From NCBI GenBank assembly GCA_027579435.1, contig JANBPK010000763.1, positions 23,167 through 87,166 on the forward strand: a DNA stretch of 64,000 bases, given 5' to 3'. The notes under the pieces were generated by a model, which did not search any database, had not been told where the DNA came from, and saw only the letters and a list, made by a program, of their open reading frames with translations. Shown here piece by piece: positions 28,555 to 39,604 of the stretch (within the stretch, counting starts at the first letter, position 1; each line of letters opens with the position of its first letter). This stretch comes from Candolleomyces eurysporus. Lineage: Eukaryota > Basidiomycota > Agaricomycetes > Agaricales > Psathyrellaceae. The position numbers and the translations under genes are program-made.

Positions 28555-30254
28555 ATGTCTCTTCTCAAAGTTTCAGGAACCAAAATTGTCGATGAGCAGG
28601 GCAAAGAGACCGTGCTCCGTGGCGCTGGTCTGGGCGGATGGATGAAGTTCGTANTTTCATCATGTCGCTCATCTCAGCCCCATTAACATTTCTGATAGCA
28701 TGGAAAACTTCATTACTGGCTATCCTGGCTGTGAGCACCAGATTCGTGAGGCCCTTAAGGAGGCCATTGGCGAGAAGAAGCAGGCTCTCTTCTTCGACAA
28801 GGTTGGAATCCGTCGTGTTTACTTTGACTCCCTAATCTCATTACGATCTAGTTCTTGGAGTACTTCTTCACCGATGCGGATGCTGCGTTCTTCAAGAGCC
28901 TTGGTCTCAACGCCATCCGTATTGCGTTCAACTACCGTCACTTTGAGGGTGCGTTTCTTGACCTCTCTCGTAAGAGCAATGAAACAAATATTGCATCTAG
29001 ACGACATGAACCCACGGGTTCTCAAGGAGTCTGGTTTCCATCACCTTGACCGTGTCATCGATATCTGCGCCAAGCACGGTATCTACACCATCCTTGACCT
29101 CCACACNGCCCCTGGTGGTCAGAACACTGATTGGCACGCCGACCATGGAAGCCACATCGCCAACTGTAAGTCCTATANACTCTAGCGACTTCAATCTACA
29201 ATTCTTANTANTTCTACAGTCTGGAACTACAAGGACTTCCAGGACCGTGTCCTTTGGCTCTGGTCCGAGCTTGCCAAGCACTACAAGGGCAACAAGTGGA
29301 TTGCTGGCTATAACCCTCTGAACGAGCCCACTGACTCCAAGCATACCCGTCTCATCGAATTCTACAACAAGGTGCACAAGGTCATCCGCGCTGAAGACCC
29401 TGACCACATCATCTTCTTCGACGCCAACACCTTNGCCTCTGACTTCTCCCAATTCGGTGACTCTCACAAGAACTGGGAGAATACCGCTTATTCTATTCAC
29501 GACTACTCCGTCTACGGTTTCCCTGGCGCTCCCGAGGTGTATAATAGCACCGAAGAGCAACGCCGCAGGCTCAAGAGAAGCTACGAGAAGAAGCGCCAGT
29601 GGATGGACGAGCGGGGATTGTGTGTCTGGAACGGTGAATGGGGCCCCGTNTACGCCCGAAANCAGTATGAGGGNGAGCTGACTGATGAGATCAACACCCA
29701 CCGCTACAAGGTCCTCGAAGATCAGNTGAAGCTCTACGATGCGGTNAGTTCCCGTCTTTCGCTTCCTCCCCTCGATCGCAGACTGACCCTCATCCCTTAT
29801 CGATATAGGACCGTCTGAGCTGGTCGATCTGGCTCTACAAGGACATCGGCTTCCAGGGCATGGTCTACATCAACCCTGAGACCAAGTACATGACCCTCTT
29901 CAAGGACTTCCTCGCCAAGAAGCACCGTCTGGCCATCGACGCCTGGGGAGCCGACGATTCTGCCGTCCGACACATCTACCAACCCCTCATCGATCACGTC
30001 CTNGAGGAGATNCCCCGAGAAGTACCNAAAAGCTGTACCCTGCCCCTGTCTGGAAGTTCAACGAGCGCATCACTCGTATTTCGCGAAACATCCTCGTGAG
30101 CGAGTTCATGGTCAAGGAATGGGCCGACCACTTTGTTGGTCTCTCGGAGGAAGAGATCGAGGAGGTTGCTGCCAGCTTCAAGTTTGAGCACTGCGTGAAG
30201 AGGGATGGATTGAACAAGGTCTTGACCGAGAATGCGCCCAAAGTTGCTGCTTAG
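28555..30254 (+). CDS. Glycoside hydrolase family 5, intracellular
   Basis: Exons: 28555-28646, 28699-28801, 28852-28948, 29001-29165, 29220-29743, 29809-30254. Exon 6 is in frame only if the Ns at 30012 and 30027 are dropped while the N at 30003 stays; the total is then 1425 nt, 474 residues. No signal peptide (MSLLKVSGTKIVDEQGKE), so the enzyme should be cytosolic. GH5 landmarks: RGAGLGGWM near the N terminus, LGLNAIRIAFNYRHFE, LDLHTAPGGQN, the acid/base Glu in YNPLNEP (about 188) and the nucleophile Glu in VWNGEWGP (about 290). This is an exo-beta-glucanase/glucosidase-type GH5, cleaving beta-linked glucose with retention; the subfamily and substrate (glucan or a glycolipid) are not resolved. 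Intron 5 has an N in its donor (GTNAGT). Confidence 0.88.
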
Positions 30255-30971
30255 GNGCATTATCAGGCTGTGGGATGCTCACACAGGACGGCTGGACAGT
30301 CGAAAAGAATTTGAAGAAGTCTAATCAATGCGAATATCTGGTACGATGACATGTATACCTAACTACCTGGCCGGTGTATTTTTATGATAATCTTATGGAG
30401 GTTATTTGNTNATATCATTACTNCCTANNGAGCTGNTTTGAACGTTGCAAGNTACCGAATTTTCCTTGAAGTTTGGTGACGGTNNCGNNATCATGTNATG
30501 ATGCCCCAACCCTTCTGCCCAGAGAGGGATAAATTCAATATGATAACATCCCCCCCAGCCGGTTCGAATTTGAACGGTGCGGTGGTCGGCCTCGTGCCAG
30601 GCTACTGGTTTCCTGGATTTTATCCAAGTTTTGTCGACTCCGGGTGCTGGAATTAATGACAAGTNGAAANGTTTAGAACCGTNTACATTGCTTGTCGTTC
30701 ATGCACCAAGTCTCGGGGTATCGTACAGAGGGAAAGCGGTCTCCTCGGCTACTACACGCTAGTACATACAGACATACAAAAAAAACGTGAAATCAGCGTG
30801 AACACGAACATGAGCGGGAATCACAGAGTCAAATGAAAAAAGGGATGTCGGGTATAAGTGAAGGAGACCGGACAGCGGAAAGAAGCGACGCGCGGGGAAC
30901 ACAAATCAAGTGTGTACAACGCACAGCCCATTCGAAAAGAACCGTTCGATAAGTATTTGTTGCGGACTGGT
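30255..30971. other. Spacer between convergent GH5 and nuclease-like genes
   Basis: 3' regions of both neighbours. Ns are dense at 30409-30500 and 30660-30690. No gene supported. Confidence 0.5.
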
Positions 30972-32743
30972 TCAGCATCCATTGAGGATACTCGTAAGAG
31001 CGCTCTTCTCGGCCGAGTCGACGCTGAGGCTGTAGTNGTACTTGACTTGCACCCAGGCCCGAGCGTATGTGCACCTGTAGCTCGAGAGAGGGGGCATCCA
31101 TTCGGCGGGGTCTAGTACCGATGTCCATGAAGTATCGATCGACGTACGTCCGCAGGAAGGCGGTAGGTAGAAGGAAAAACAGAAGGATTTAATGAATTAG
31201 CCGCCGCAACGCCTGGTAAGGAAGATCGATCGTGACGTACCCTTGTCACCTGTATCCCACGAGTATAGGTCGTTGTTGTGGTTGTCGTGTCGTCGGCAGC
31301 GGCGGTGGCGGGANATCCAACATAGCGGAATGCAAGTAGAATTCAGTTGATCAGCTCGTGTGTTCGTAAAACACAGACTGCGGCACTGCAGGCGGAGCGT
31401 GTCACTTACCCTTTGCTTGGTTCAAGCTATCCAAAATCGAGGTCAAAAAGAGCGTTTCAGTCAATAATTTATTCAAAGNAAAAGAAAATGACAATCAAAG
31501 TCGAATACTCACGAATCGGTGACAGCAATGAGCTGAGGCCTTGTCAGATCGTTCGCGAACGCCTGCCTCTGCGCAGTGGTCCAAGACCTAGCGCCCGAAA
31601 CCCAGGCCTGTGGATGCGTGAATATCGGTAAGCACCGGGCAGGTGGACTGGTGGGGGAATAGAAGCGGTGTCTTTGTACATACCTCTTTCAGGGGGACCA
31701 GGTGATCCTATTGGAAAGAAAACGCTGTGTTAGCATGAAACTTGTTCACCGACAAATGTTTCTGGAATGGGGAATGGACAGGAGGCGTAGAAACGAGAGA
31801 AAGGGAACACCCAGGCCACTCCAGCCCAGCCAGGCATCCAGATTGACTGATGGCATTACAATTGTATGGAACTGAATTGGACGGACGGAGGGATACGAGA
31901 TCGAGAGATAAAAAAGGATAGGCTGGGACGGAGTGGAGCTGGGGCGGTGGAAGGACAGATTATGTTAATTGTGTGATGATTCCTTAAGGGACTCACAATG
32001 TCAAGATCGCTCGCCAGGTTAGTGGCGACGTTATCGTATGGCGAGACCCATGACCCGGAAGTCGCGGCGCAGTTGCTTCCCGTCACGACGTTGGTTCCGT
32101 CTCGCTTCAAGACAGCTAGAATGAATGGCGCGGAGGGCAGGCAGAACATAGCATCAGTCAGTTCAGTCAGCCAGTCACGCATTGATAGGAATACAAAGCA
32201 TAACAACGACAGGAGAAAAAGTCTAAATGACTTTAGGACGAAAACCCAACTGATGAATGAATCGGGTGAAATGGGGTTTGTATTGGTATAGTGGCGATGG
32301 TAGGAAGAGAGTAAACAATTGATCGAGGAGGAACTTACTTTCCCTGGTGTTACACGCCCCCGAGACTGGTTTAGGAAAGAAAAAGGGGATGGAGATGAAG
32401 GGGATTAAATGAGCCGAGTTCGTTCAAGCTTTCGATCATATCAAAAAAGGGAAAAAAGACAGACTCGTGATCCAATGAGGGAATAGGTCGCGATTATAGG
32501 CTGGGGAATTGGACTCGGCTTCGACGGTCACTAGGGGCATGAAGATTCAACATCAATCAGGCTAATCTAAAAATATCAGGTAGGCGTACATTGCGAAAGG
32601 TAGGTCCTAGCAGTCGCCGCGCTCACGGGAGTCGGAAGCGCCCGTCGAGAGATCTCCATGTCCACTTCAGGCTCCGCCACAGGGGCCGCGATGACGAGAG
32701 ACAACACAGAGAGTAGAACGAAGGAGAGAGAAAGATTCTTCAT
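30972..32743 (-). CDS. Small secreted DUF1524/GmrSD-type HNH protein, nine exons
   Basis: Exons (minus): 32590-32743, 32465-32530, 32339-32365, 31997-32115, 31684-31707, 31513-31607, 31410-31426, 31241-31249, 30972-31111. All borders are GT...AG and the total of 651 nt gives 216 residues in frame. Residues 1-20 are a signal peptide (MKNLSLSFVLLSVLSLVIAA). The mature part has Cys-containing loops (ISGACNTRE, VVTGSNCAATSG), the putative catalytic block LDI-DHLVPLKE, AWVSGARSW, FANDLTRPQL, GDKDPAEWMPP and a C-terminal Cys. This matches secreted fungal and bacterial proteins of the DUF1524/GmrSD HNH family, probable extracellular nucleases. Four exons are 27, 24, 17 and 9 nt long, and the 24-nt one encodes the HNH His. 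Several introns exceed 150 nt, unusual here. Confidence 0.85.
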
Positions 32744-32878
32744 ATCTATCCGAGCGATNGGGGGAAGGCCTACGCAGGCTCAGCAAGAGAGATCGAGGGC
32801 AACGAGGAGAAGAGAGTCGGGCAGCTCACTTGAGAGGAAAGGAACCTACTGGCAAAACCAGATGCGAAAGCGGTTGAG

Positions 32879-32886
32879 CTTTTATA
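32879..32886 (-). promoter_or_regulatory. TATA box of the DUF1524 gene
   Basis: TATAAAAG on the minus strand, about 136 nt upstream of the ATG at 32743. Confidence 0.5.
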
Positions 32887-33132
32887 GCAAACGGCGCCCT
32901 TCGATCTCCGTTACGACTAGCTGAGATGCAAAGGTACTATCGGAGAGTAGTCGCTATCTGTCAGGCCCCTTGACGGCGGCCAAGAGCAATGGAGGTGTAT
33001 ACTTGGATTATCTGGGATTGTAACACATGGTTGCTATGAGCTTCCATGATAGAAGTCATATCACCTGTTTCACGGGTCCACCGGGGGAGGGAAAACAACG
33101 TCGTTGGGTGTGCCATAATGCACCGAAGGTGA

Positions 33133-33330
33133 TCATTGCGCAACTGAGATTGGGGAACGTGTCTCCCGGCGTGCCTGTGGACGTTCATAAAATGGTGGGT
33201 CGTCAAGAACAACGTTCGTGAACGGCGTCGGTGTGATCTGCTTCGAACACACCTGGGCGGCGTCAGCAACTACAAAAGCAGGATGGGATAGCATGAGAAG
33301 GGCCGCAAGTGGCAACGCACATTGGTACAC
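33133..33330 (-). CDS. Possible small secreted protein
   Basis: A 65-codon minus frame starts with a good signal peptide (MYQCALPLAALLMLSHPAF, then VVADA). The remainder has one Cys and no recognised domain. An intron from 33252 (GTGTGT) to about 33180 (CCACAG) would shorten it. It may be a first exon of a longer gene ending near 32961. Low confidence. Confidence 0.3.
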   Translation of the reverse strand: MYQCALPLAALLMLSHPAFVVADAAQVCSKQITPTPFTNVVLDDPPFYERPQARRETRSPISVAQ

Positions 33331-34238
33331 CCGACAAATATGGAAGTAGGGAGCGTTGGACCATGCTGAGGTATCCCGAAGGGTTTGGTGATCAGGAGCG
33401 GCGTGTTTCCGTGTCAGTCAGGTTGGTGTCAGGTTGTCGTTGGTTTCTGGTGGTTTCCCCATGGCCAATGACAAGATAAGAAGACGTAGGCAGAAGACGC
33501 TCCACTAGGAGCCCGAACGAGTGGGTGATCATGTCGATCCGCCAATATATTGTGGTACATATGACTGATTGACCGCCGCTGCGTCCGGGGCCACAACCGC
33601 CACCCCCGCTACATTATCACCGCGATAAGAATACTGGGCTTTCGATTACCAGAAGCCAGAAGGTAGGAGGGTACAGGGAAATCTCCACTGGCAACCACCG
33701 TAAAAAGGGCGCACCACCGCTCCATTTAGGACCGGTTCCCGGCAGAAGGTCGAATCCNAAAAAAGGTTTCCAAGATAGCAGCTGGGCTATTCAGAAATAT
33801 TCGAGCATATGGACGTCTGCTCGACATCCTTGACAGGCCCAAAGATAGAAGGGGTATCCGCCCCGAACATAAGGGAGAGAAGAGCCAACGTGGCAGACCA
33901 TTTCAGCCTTCTAACTGGTAGATAAGATGAGATGAGATGTGTGTGATTTCTTGAATGTTGTGGGAGTAGAATCAAAGACTTAGAGCCGATGACGAGGAGA
34001 AACGGCCGAAGCGATTGCTGTGGCCAGAGCCCGACACCTTGGTCAATAAACAAACAATGCCGTTACTTCGTGCCGCCCCATTGACGTAGGGTCGTACGCG
34101 CTGCACCGGCTCCATGTTAACCGCCGCCTCCACCACGAAAGCCTATAAGTAAATCGTGTGGACCCCAACTGCTGGCCAGTTCCGAACGCTTTCTGTCCTC
34201 CAGCTGGTCTCTATAGTGGCCACGCTATCAGGCTACTA
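33331..34238. other. Intergenic region
   Basis: Upstream region of the kinase gene and the possible secreted ORF. No further gene recognised; the minus frame at 33787-34053 shows no domain. Confidence 0.5.
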
Positions 34239-36335
34239 ATGTTGCCTCTTTTCTCTCTGGCCTCGCGACCTGCACGGACTCGGAGCGGCCGAACCATCAT
34301 CAATGGGCTGCATAACCTCAAATCGAGTCGCCCGACGTTGGGAGGGGGTCGATGGTACTCTGGGGGCAGTCATACGGAGCCCCCTTCGAGGTTGCAGAAG
34401 TACTCCAAGAGGTTGGCATACCTCGGTCTCGGAGTAGGCTCGCTCTACGCTTGGGACAGGTACTACAATGCCTCTGCCATCTTTCGGAANGTCCGGACAC
34501 TTCAGACAGTACGTATNCTTTCAANNNNTNNNNNNCGTATCGATCCATTCCATTCACCTACCCTTCCTCTCAGTGTGTCATGATCACCATAGACTATAAA
34601 CTCAACTTCACCCCAGAGAAAAGCGAACAGATCCCGCAACTCCACGAACGGGTCGCTGAACGTGTATACAACCTCCTCACATCCAACGGCGGTCTTTATA
34701 TCAAAATTGGTCAAGCCATCGGAGCCAACGCCGCGCTCCTGCCCAAACCGATGCAGCTCAAGTTTGCCAGTCTNTTCGACGACGCNCCACAGATACCGTA
34801 CGACGTCGTACGCGAGGTGTTCATCTCCGAGCTGGGCAGACCACCAAGCGGACCGGACGGTGTCTTCGAATTTTTCGACGAAAACGCTGTAGCCAGCGCC
34901 AGTATAGCGCAAGTGCACAAAGCCAAGACCTGGCCGACTCTGGACGAGAACGGTAAAGTGGTGAAGGAGGGCGAATGGGTTGCCGTCAAGATTCAGAAAC
35001 CGGATGTCGGGAAGCAGATGGAGTGGGATTTAGGGGCGTACAGGATGGTTATGTGGGCCTTTGAAAATCTGGCATTTGATTTACCTGTTTATTTCGTCGT
35101 CGGTGCGTTATTCTCGTTCCTTCGTCTTCAAAGCTCGATCTCACATGGTATTGCTAGATTTCGTCTCCGACCATCTAAGACAGGAGTTGGATTTCATTAA
35201 CGAAGCCAACAACGCCCTCCAAACCGCTGCCTTCGTCGCCCGAGAACCCAGTCTCCGAGATAAAGTCCACATCCCGAAAGTCTACCCAGAGTACTCGACG
35301 AAGAANGTGATGACCGCTGAATGGATCGACGGCGTCCGACTCAGCGACAAAACCGGCATCTACAAACTCATGGGCCAACACGAATCGTACTACAACCCGG
35401 ACCCGCTATCNGCTTCCGCTCTCATTGCCAGCTCTCCAGCGGCACAGNTCACAGAAAACTCCGAGGCTGCTTCAACGAGATTCGAATTTCCCGCGAAACC
35501 TCTTAAAGGAGGCGTCGGGGAGATTATGCAAACGATGGTCGAGCTGTTTTCGGCTCAGATGTTTTCGTGGGGGTGGGTCCACTGCGACCCTCACCCAGGA
35601 AACATCATCGTCAGACCGTCCCCTTCCAACCCCTCGCGTCCCCAACTCGTNCTCATCGACCACGGGTTGTACGTCCGCGTGCCGGAAAACTTTAAGCGGC
35701 AGTGGGTGCAACTCTGGCGAGGNATGNTATCTGGGGACTACAGAGATGTGGAAAAAGTGACGAAGGAGTGGGGGATGGGCCTCCCTGATCTCGTCGCGAG
35801 TTTCACCCTTATGCGGCCGACGATCCTTCGACGGGGGAGGAAGAAGAAGACTCAGGAAACTCAGAAGCCGCCTGAGAAGCCGTTGACGCAGTACGAGCTC
35901 AGTGTCAAGATGAAGCAGAAGTTGAAGGAGTTTTTGACGGATACGGATCGCATGCCCAAAGTCCTTATCTTCCTCACGAGGAACATGAGGATGGTCCAGG
36001 GGAACAACCAGTCGTTTGGTTCGCCCGTGAATCGTATAAAGATTACGGGCCACTGGGCTTCTAAATCAGGTTACAGTGACTACAACCGGCCTCTGAGGGA
36101 GAGGGCGAAGGAGTGGTGGCATCACCTCGTGTTTAGAACTGTCATGTTCAGTCTAGACCTGGCGTTCTGGAGGTACAGGTTTTTGAGTTGGGTGAGGGAC
36201 ATCCAGGAGCGGTTGTTTGGGTCGAAGCGGGAGGCGCGGAAGGTTGGGTTTGAGGAGGAGTTGGAGATGCAGATGAGGACTATTGCGAAGGATAGTNTGG
36301 GAGTGGATGTGGGCCCNCAAGTGTTTTCTGGGTGA
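34239..36335 (+). CDS. Mitochondrial ABC1/UbiB (ADCK) family atypical kinase
   Basis: Exons: 34239-34508, 34574-35102, 35158-36335; 658 residues. The N terminus is Arg/Ser-rich with no acid (MLPLFSLASRPARTRSGR, then RWYSGG), a typical mitochondrial presequence, followed by one short hydrophobic segment. UbiB landmarks in order: LYIKIGQAIGAN (KxGQ motif), ALLPKPMQLKFASLFDD, the Ala-rich loop AVASASIAQVHKA, the Lys in WVAVKIQKP, the Glu in RQELDFINEANN, HCDPHPGN and LIDHGL. Relatives such as yeast Coq8 and Cqd1/Mcp2 act in coenzyme Q and lipid homeostasis. KIGQAIGAN and the presequence favour an ADCK1/Mcp2-like member over Coq8. Intron 1 contains a run of Ns (34526-34536). All kinase and UbiB-specific residues look intact. 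Confidence 0.9.
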
Positions 36336-36849
36336 TATGATTATGTTTTTGATTGTATTTTTATTTGAAANCACCAGTACCGTAGACCTCTCTTAATTTT
36401 GGTAGACGTGCAGCTTTTACATAGACACGTACACTGACAGCTCTAGAACAGTCAAATCGATTCCCACTCCTTCAGATAAGCTTTCATAGACTAACTTGTG
36501 GGTACATGAGGCGGCCATAACCCGAAACGATTATACCAGGGTAAAGTACCACGCCATCGGAACTTGGGAGTTTCGAATAGGGAAGAGAGACGCCAACAGC
36601 CTGAGCGCGCCCCGCTTACTCNACATCTTCTCTGACCACGAACNTCCTCNATNTCGAGGCGTCCAGTGNGATACCTGGATTGCAAACCACTATTGTGGAG
36701 GTACACGAGACGCCACACATCGCAACCATTCATAAAGACGTGAGAGAATCTTACGTACGACGCGTTTGTTTTGACGTCTGGTGTGTCCTTCTCCCTCTTT
36801 TCAATTCCACCAACTCGNTTTCTGGCCTGGTTCAACCCCTTCGCCAGCC
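36336..36849. other. Intergenic region
   Basis: Upstream region of the casein-kinase gene; several Ns at 36622-36670. No separate gene recognised. Confidence 0.5.
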
Positions 36850-38286
36850 ATGGTCCTCACAACATACGCTGGAAAGTACAGATTCGAAGAGGAGATCGCC
36901 AATGGCGGCTGTGGTCAGTATTCGCTCTCAGCTTCTATGACGCTCATACGGCTAACGGGTATTGTTGAATCCTAGGCACCGTGTTCTTGGGCGTTCATAC
37001 GACGGCTGGCAAGCCTGTGGCAATCAAGCTAGAGCCCACCCACCCTTCGCATCACCCTTCGCATCCTTCACCGCTCAAGACAGAGTCCAAGATTTACAAG
37101 TCGCTCTCTGGGGGCACCGGCGTACCGTGGATTATATGGAGCGGGCGACAGGGCGACTATAATGTCATGGTGACCGATCTACTCGGTCCCAGTCTGGAAG
37201 ACCTCTTCAAGATGTGCAATCGTCACTTTAGTATGAAGACCGTGTTGCTGTTAGCGGATCAGCTGGTGCGTGCTCTTCGTCTTCTNACCCCCTTACCAAT
37301 GACCAATTGTTGCCGCAGATTTCCCGTATTGAATTTGTGCACTCACATTCAATTGTGCATCGAGACATCAAGCCCGCGAATTTCGTTATGTCGGTCGCGT
37401 CGCAGGCGTCGTGTTCGTGCTCACCAGCAACACCAATAGCGCCCTCGCCCTCTGCCTCGTCCACCTCGTTAGCCGAAACGACGACGGCCACCGAAACCAC
37501 CACTGCTACCAAAGCCACCTCCTCAACATCATCACCGTCTTCGCCTGTATGTCATTCATGTCCTCACCACCCCCTGGTCCACATCATCGACTTTGGTCTC
37601 GCTAAAAAATTCCGCGATGCCGTGACAATGATCCATATCCCTACAGCCAACACCCGCACGGCCTACACGGCGTCGGAACCTCCCTCTTCGCCGCTATCAA
37701 CACTCACCTCGGAATTGAAGCCTCACGTCGAGACGACCTCGAGTCTCTGGCCTACATGCTTATCTACTTCCTCAGAGGCACGTTGCCCTGGAGAAAACTG
37801 CGCGCACCCTCAAGCCTNCCCAGCTCCATCCTTAACGAAATTTCGGGATCAGAGGACCGTCGGGACGCGGAGGAGCGGTATAACCCCGTCAGCGCAACGT
37901 GGGATTTGATCAGGGATAGCAAGTTGGAGTGTGAGGCCACTTTGACGCAGGGGCTCCCNGAGGAGTTTGATATCCTTTATACTTATGCCAGGAACCTCGA
38001 GTTTGACGACCTGCCCGACTATGAGGGGTTGAGGAAGTGCTTTAGGGGACTCGCTGAGAAGTTGGGCATCGAGTATGATGGTGTGTTTGATTGGACCGTG
38101 AAGTCTCCTACGGGCGAGGCCGGAGAAGGTGATGGTGTGGCTGGGGATGCTGCTAAAGGTAGCATTGGGAAGGGAAAGTCGAAGGANGGCGGCAGAGCGA
38201 ACTTGGCGACCAAGAAGNTGAGGAGGGGAAGACAGTGTCTTGCGTGCGAGGCTCGAGCTAAGGCGCGAGAACAGAGAGGCGACTGA
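36850..38286 (+). CDS. Casein kinase 1 family homologue with frame break and Ser/Thr-rich insert
   Basis: Exons: 36850-36913, 36976-37265, 37319-38286. The kinase starts [20 protein letters not shown], with VAIKLEP (beta-3 Lys), [30 protein letters not shown] (catalytic loop) and [12 protein letters not shown] (DFG). Between catalytic loop and DFG lies an extra segment of about 55 residues, mostly Ser/Thr/Ala. After DFG the frame shifts by one base near 37640 (IHIP then [10 protein letters not shown]) and continues with [20 protein letters not shown] and LRGTLPW to the stop at 38284-38286. CK1 identity is clear. Without one extra base near 37640 the product ends early and lacks the C-lobe; this may be an assembly error or a pseudogene. 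Activation-segment residues also differ from the usual GTARYAS. Confidence 0.75.
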
Positions 38287-39604
38287 AGGACTGTGCGTTG
38301 GTTGTGGTGACCCCCATGGGTGATACAGCTGTTGGAGCCCAGTATTCGCTGTGAAGATCGTAATTATCGGTCCTCGTTTCTGCCTTTTTCGTTGGAAAAG
38401 TTGCAGCAGTGATGATGTACTGGGCTTGTGTGCTGTATGATGGCGTACCATAGNGATGTTTCTCGTCGAATGATGNGGACGTTTCTTCTACTTGGTCGTC
38501 TCTCCACGCTCCCTGATCGACCGCGAAGGGTGGTCTAAGGGCTCGTCCCTGTGATACCAGGACTGCGTTACCTCCTCCCTCACAATCAAAAAAGTCCCGC
38601 TCCTTCTTTCTGCCAATCCCCTTCTACCTTTTTCAAGTNTTTTTTTGTCATTTTTCGCATTTGTTCTTCGTCATTGTCATTCTATTCANGGTCATCATCA
38701 TCATTCAAAGCTATGCCGCATGGATTGTTTTTGTTGTCCATTTTTGCTATCGCTGTCGTATATTTCACACCCCTTCATATCATACGCATCGCATTTTCTA
38801 CACTACGCTTTAGCATTCTGCATTGTTTGGTTCTTTGCTCCTTGTTCCTTTCTTAGTGTGACTGTGTACTTTTATCCAACCTAGTTTGTTGCATTGTTTC
38901 CCTATTTCTATCCCTTATATTCTCCANCCCCCCCTGCATTTGCATTTCTATTACCCTGCCTACCCCTTGCATACTCGGACTGGATGGCGCCATTACCTTC
39001 CTATTCCTTGACGCCATTACCTTCCTATTCCTTGACGCCATAACGTTTCTTCCTTTTCTCTTGATTTGGCCGGGTCAGTTTCTACCTGCTTGTTTTGGTC
39101 TGGTCTGGAGGACGGATTGGCTCCTCATTTGCGTACCTGCGACTGAGTCGTTCGGGTTTCTTTTGTCTCCCTTTCATGAATCGCTCTTCCCCAGTCTCGT
39201 TTACCGCTTACTCATCTACATTTTTTCCCCCATAATCTTTCGCTACCCCTGTTGTTTAATTAACTCCTCCCCCTCTCTCCCATCCCTGCATAGATACAAT
39301 GGCATTTTCTGTGTACATTGATTAGTGCGATAAAACGAATGTATGTTGTGCCAACATTTGTAGCAAATCCATCCCTCTTCTCCTCCCAAGGCTTTCGACC
39401 CTGGATTGTTGTCAGGGTGACATGGCAAGAGAGCGCTAAGCGCTCGGGTGTTTGAACCGAATGGGTGTGGGAAAAACCAAAGCGGTCGCGAAAGGACCAG
39501 GCGCGTCACAGTCGCGTCCTTGACTCACCGGTCTTCTCGCGACAATTCTGAGGCGGCCCATGATTGCAGCATCTCTCTCCCTGTAAACGTCGAACACACA
39601 AACG
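38287..39604. other. Pyrimidine-rich intergenic region
   Basis: The plus strand from about 38550 to 39300 is strongly T/C-rich, typical of fungal promoter or 5' leader DNA, and lies upstream of NBS1. Open frames here are low-complexity artefacts. A perfect 24-bp direct repeat (unit starting CGCCATTACCTTCC) occupies 38988-39011 and 39012-39035, with a short third start. Confidence 0.5.

Noticed and set aside
28997..29701. Long minus frame of 234 codons over the GH5 gene
   Set aside because: Antisense shadow of strongly codon-biased GH5 exons; contains many Val/Gly runs and no domain.
38551..39321. Overlapping hydrophobic plus frames
   Set aside because: Created by T/C-rich promoter DNA, which translates as Phe/Leu/Ser runs; not a membrane protein.
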